DNA of 40,187 nucleotides from Phycisphaerae bacterium. GTDB lineage: Bacteria > Planctomycetota > Phycisphaerae > Phycisphaerales > UBA1924. The notes under the pieces were generated by a model that did not search any database, was not told the DNA's origin, and worked only from the letters and a program-made list of their open reading frames with translations. The stretch covers positions 1 to 40,187 of the forward strand of contig VGXM01000026.1 of assembly GCA_016873295.1 (NCBI GenBank). The letters run 5' to 3'. This document shows positions 39,915 through 40,187 of this stretch, in pieces. A program made the translations under genes and the position numbers. Positions within the stretch are counted from its first letter, which is position 1. Each line of letters opens with the position of its first letter.

Positions 39915-40187
39915 TGTCCTTCGTGGGCCTGCTGCTGATGTGGAGCGTGGTGCAGCATCCCGAGGTGACGGCCGCCGCGCGGGCCCGGCAGCCGGCGGGG
40001 TACACGCACGCCTGGGGCAGTTCGTTCGGCACGGCGTTCAATGACGAAGGGCGGGGGATCGCGGTGACCAACGACGGCTCGGTGATCCACACCAGCACGA
40101 GCCTCAACTACACCGACGAGAGCCAGAACTTCCCCATGGCCCACGTGAGGAAGATCGTCGATGGCGCCGTCTGCTGGAGCCTGACCT
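39914..40187 (+). CDS. Secreted protein, partial (runs off the window)
   Basis: At least 91 residues with no stop before the window ends. From the ATG: MSFVGLLLMWSVVQ, a hydrophobic core, then PEVTAAARARQPAG, and the mature part AWGSSFGTAFNDEGRGIAV and TNDGSVIHTS, which resembles SBBP-type beta-propeller repeats of planctomycete exported proteins. The codons just upstream in the same frame read DRKRIL, giving the basic start that a signal peptide should have, so the true N-terminus is probably upstream and interrupted by the repeat-bearing insert. No Shine-Dalgarno sequence precedes this ATG. Function is not assignable. Confidence 0.55.
   Translation, partial: MSFVGLLLMWSVVQHPEVTAAARARQPAGYTHAWGSSFGTAFNDEGRGIAVTNDGSVIHTSTSLNYTDESQNFPMAHVRKIVDGAVCWSLT

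Noticed and set aside
39707-40144. 145-codon minus-strand frame encoding Gly-Glu-Trp-Ala repeats
   Set aside because: It is the reverse reading of the 8-bp tandem repeat and runs antisense to the terminal secreted-protein gene.

Overview
The window is about 40 kb of GC-rich bacterial chromosome that looks like a planctomycete of the class Phycisphaerae. This assignment is inferred from family content: two secreted proteins ending in paired EF-hand dockerin repeats (one with a C-terminal Gly-Cys), a prepilin-type protein with a C-terminal H-x9-DG-like motif, a DksA-like protein with a Lys/Pro/Ala tail and a degenerate zinc finger, and Gram-negative envelope genes (lpxB, lspA). Genes are dense on both strands, often abutting or overlapping at their ends. 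I see no prophage, integrase, transposase or CRISPR array.

Layout. 1-434: palindromic GTGCCAC repeats and a promoter. 435-2118: lpxB and a RidA-family gene, convergent and overlapping. 2603-5367: prepilin-like gene with an intrinsic terminator, then a ThiF/MoeB-type gene and a DinB-like gene. 5369-9173: MBL hydrolase, cupin, lspA coupled to a DksA-like gene, accA. 9240-15192: proC, a methyltransferase plus ABC exporter cluster, and a long UbiD-type decarboxylase. 15193-20345: dacB-type carboxypeptidase, a hypothetical, a CheY-like regulator, a dockerin protein. 20588-24013: psuG, cstA, a LOG-family protein. 24066-29830: divergent GH31 and dockerin-bearing GH13 genes around a second copy of the palindromic repeats. 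29910-33011: gapA, remnants of an RND efflux operon, and pyrC. 33114-37065: tRNA-Pro(GGG) and a complete RbsC-RbsB-RbsA-type sugar ABC importer. 37216-40187: HU-like gene, an endonuclease/exonuclease/phosphatase gene that seems to use a CTG start, a 2-hydroxyacid dehydrogenase, and the 5' end of a secreted-protein gene interrupted by an 8-bp tandem repeat.

How the genes may work together (inference). Secreted GH13 and GH31 enzymes would break down alpha-glucans, the ABC importer could take up a sugar, and GAPDH feeds glycolysis. CstA, proC, psuG, pyrC and accA are central metabolism. LspA matures lipoproteins such as the sugar-binding protein here.

Main points of interest: (1) an 8-bp repeat whose loss by one unit would join a Shine-Dalgarno-preceded GTG in frame to a broken signal peptide, a candidate phase switch; (2) a two-locus family of nested palindromes with a compensatory base change; (3) a deletion scar joining an efflux adaptor gene to the tail of an RND pump gene; (4) a recurrent TAC/TAG-type -10 element 6-8 bases before ATGs that lack Shine-Dalgarno sequences, suggesting leaderless genes and several symmetric divergent promoters.
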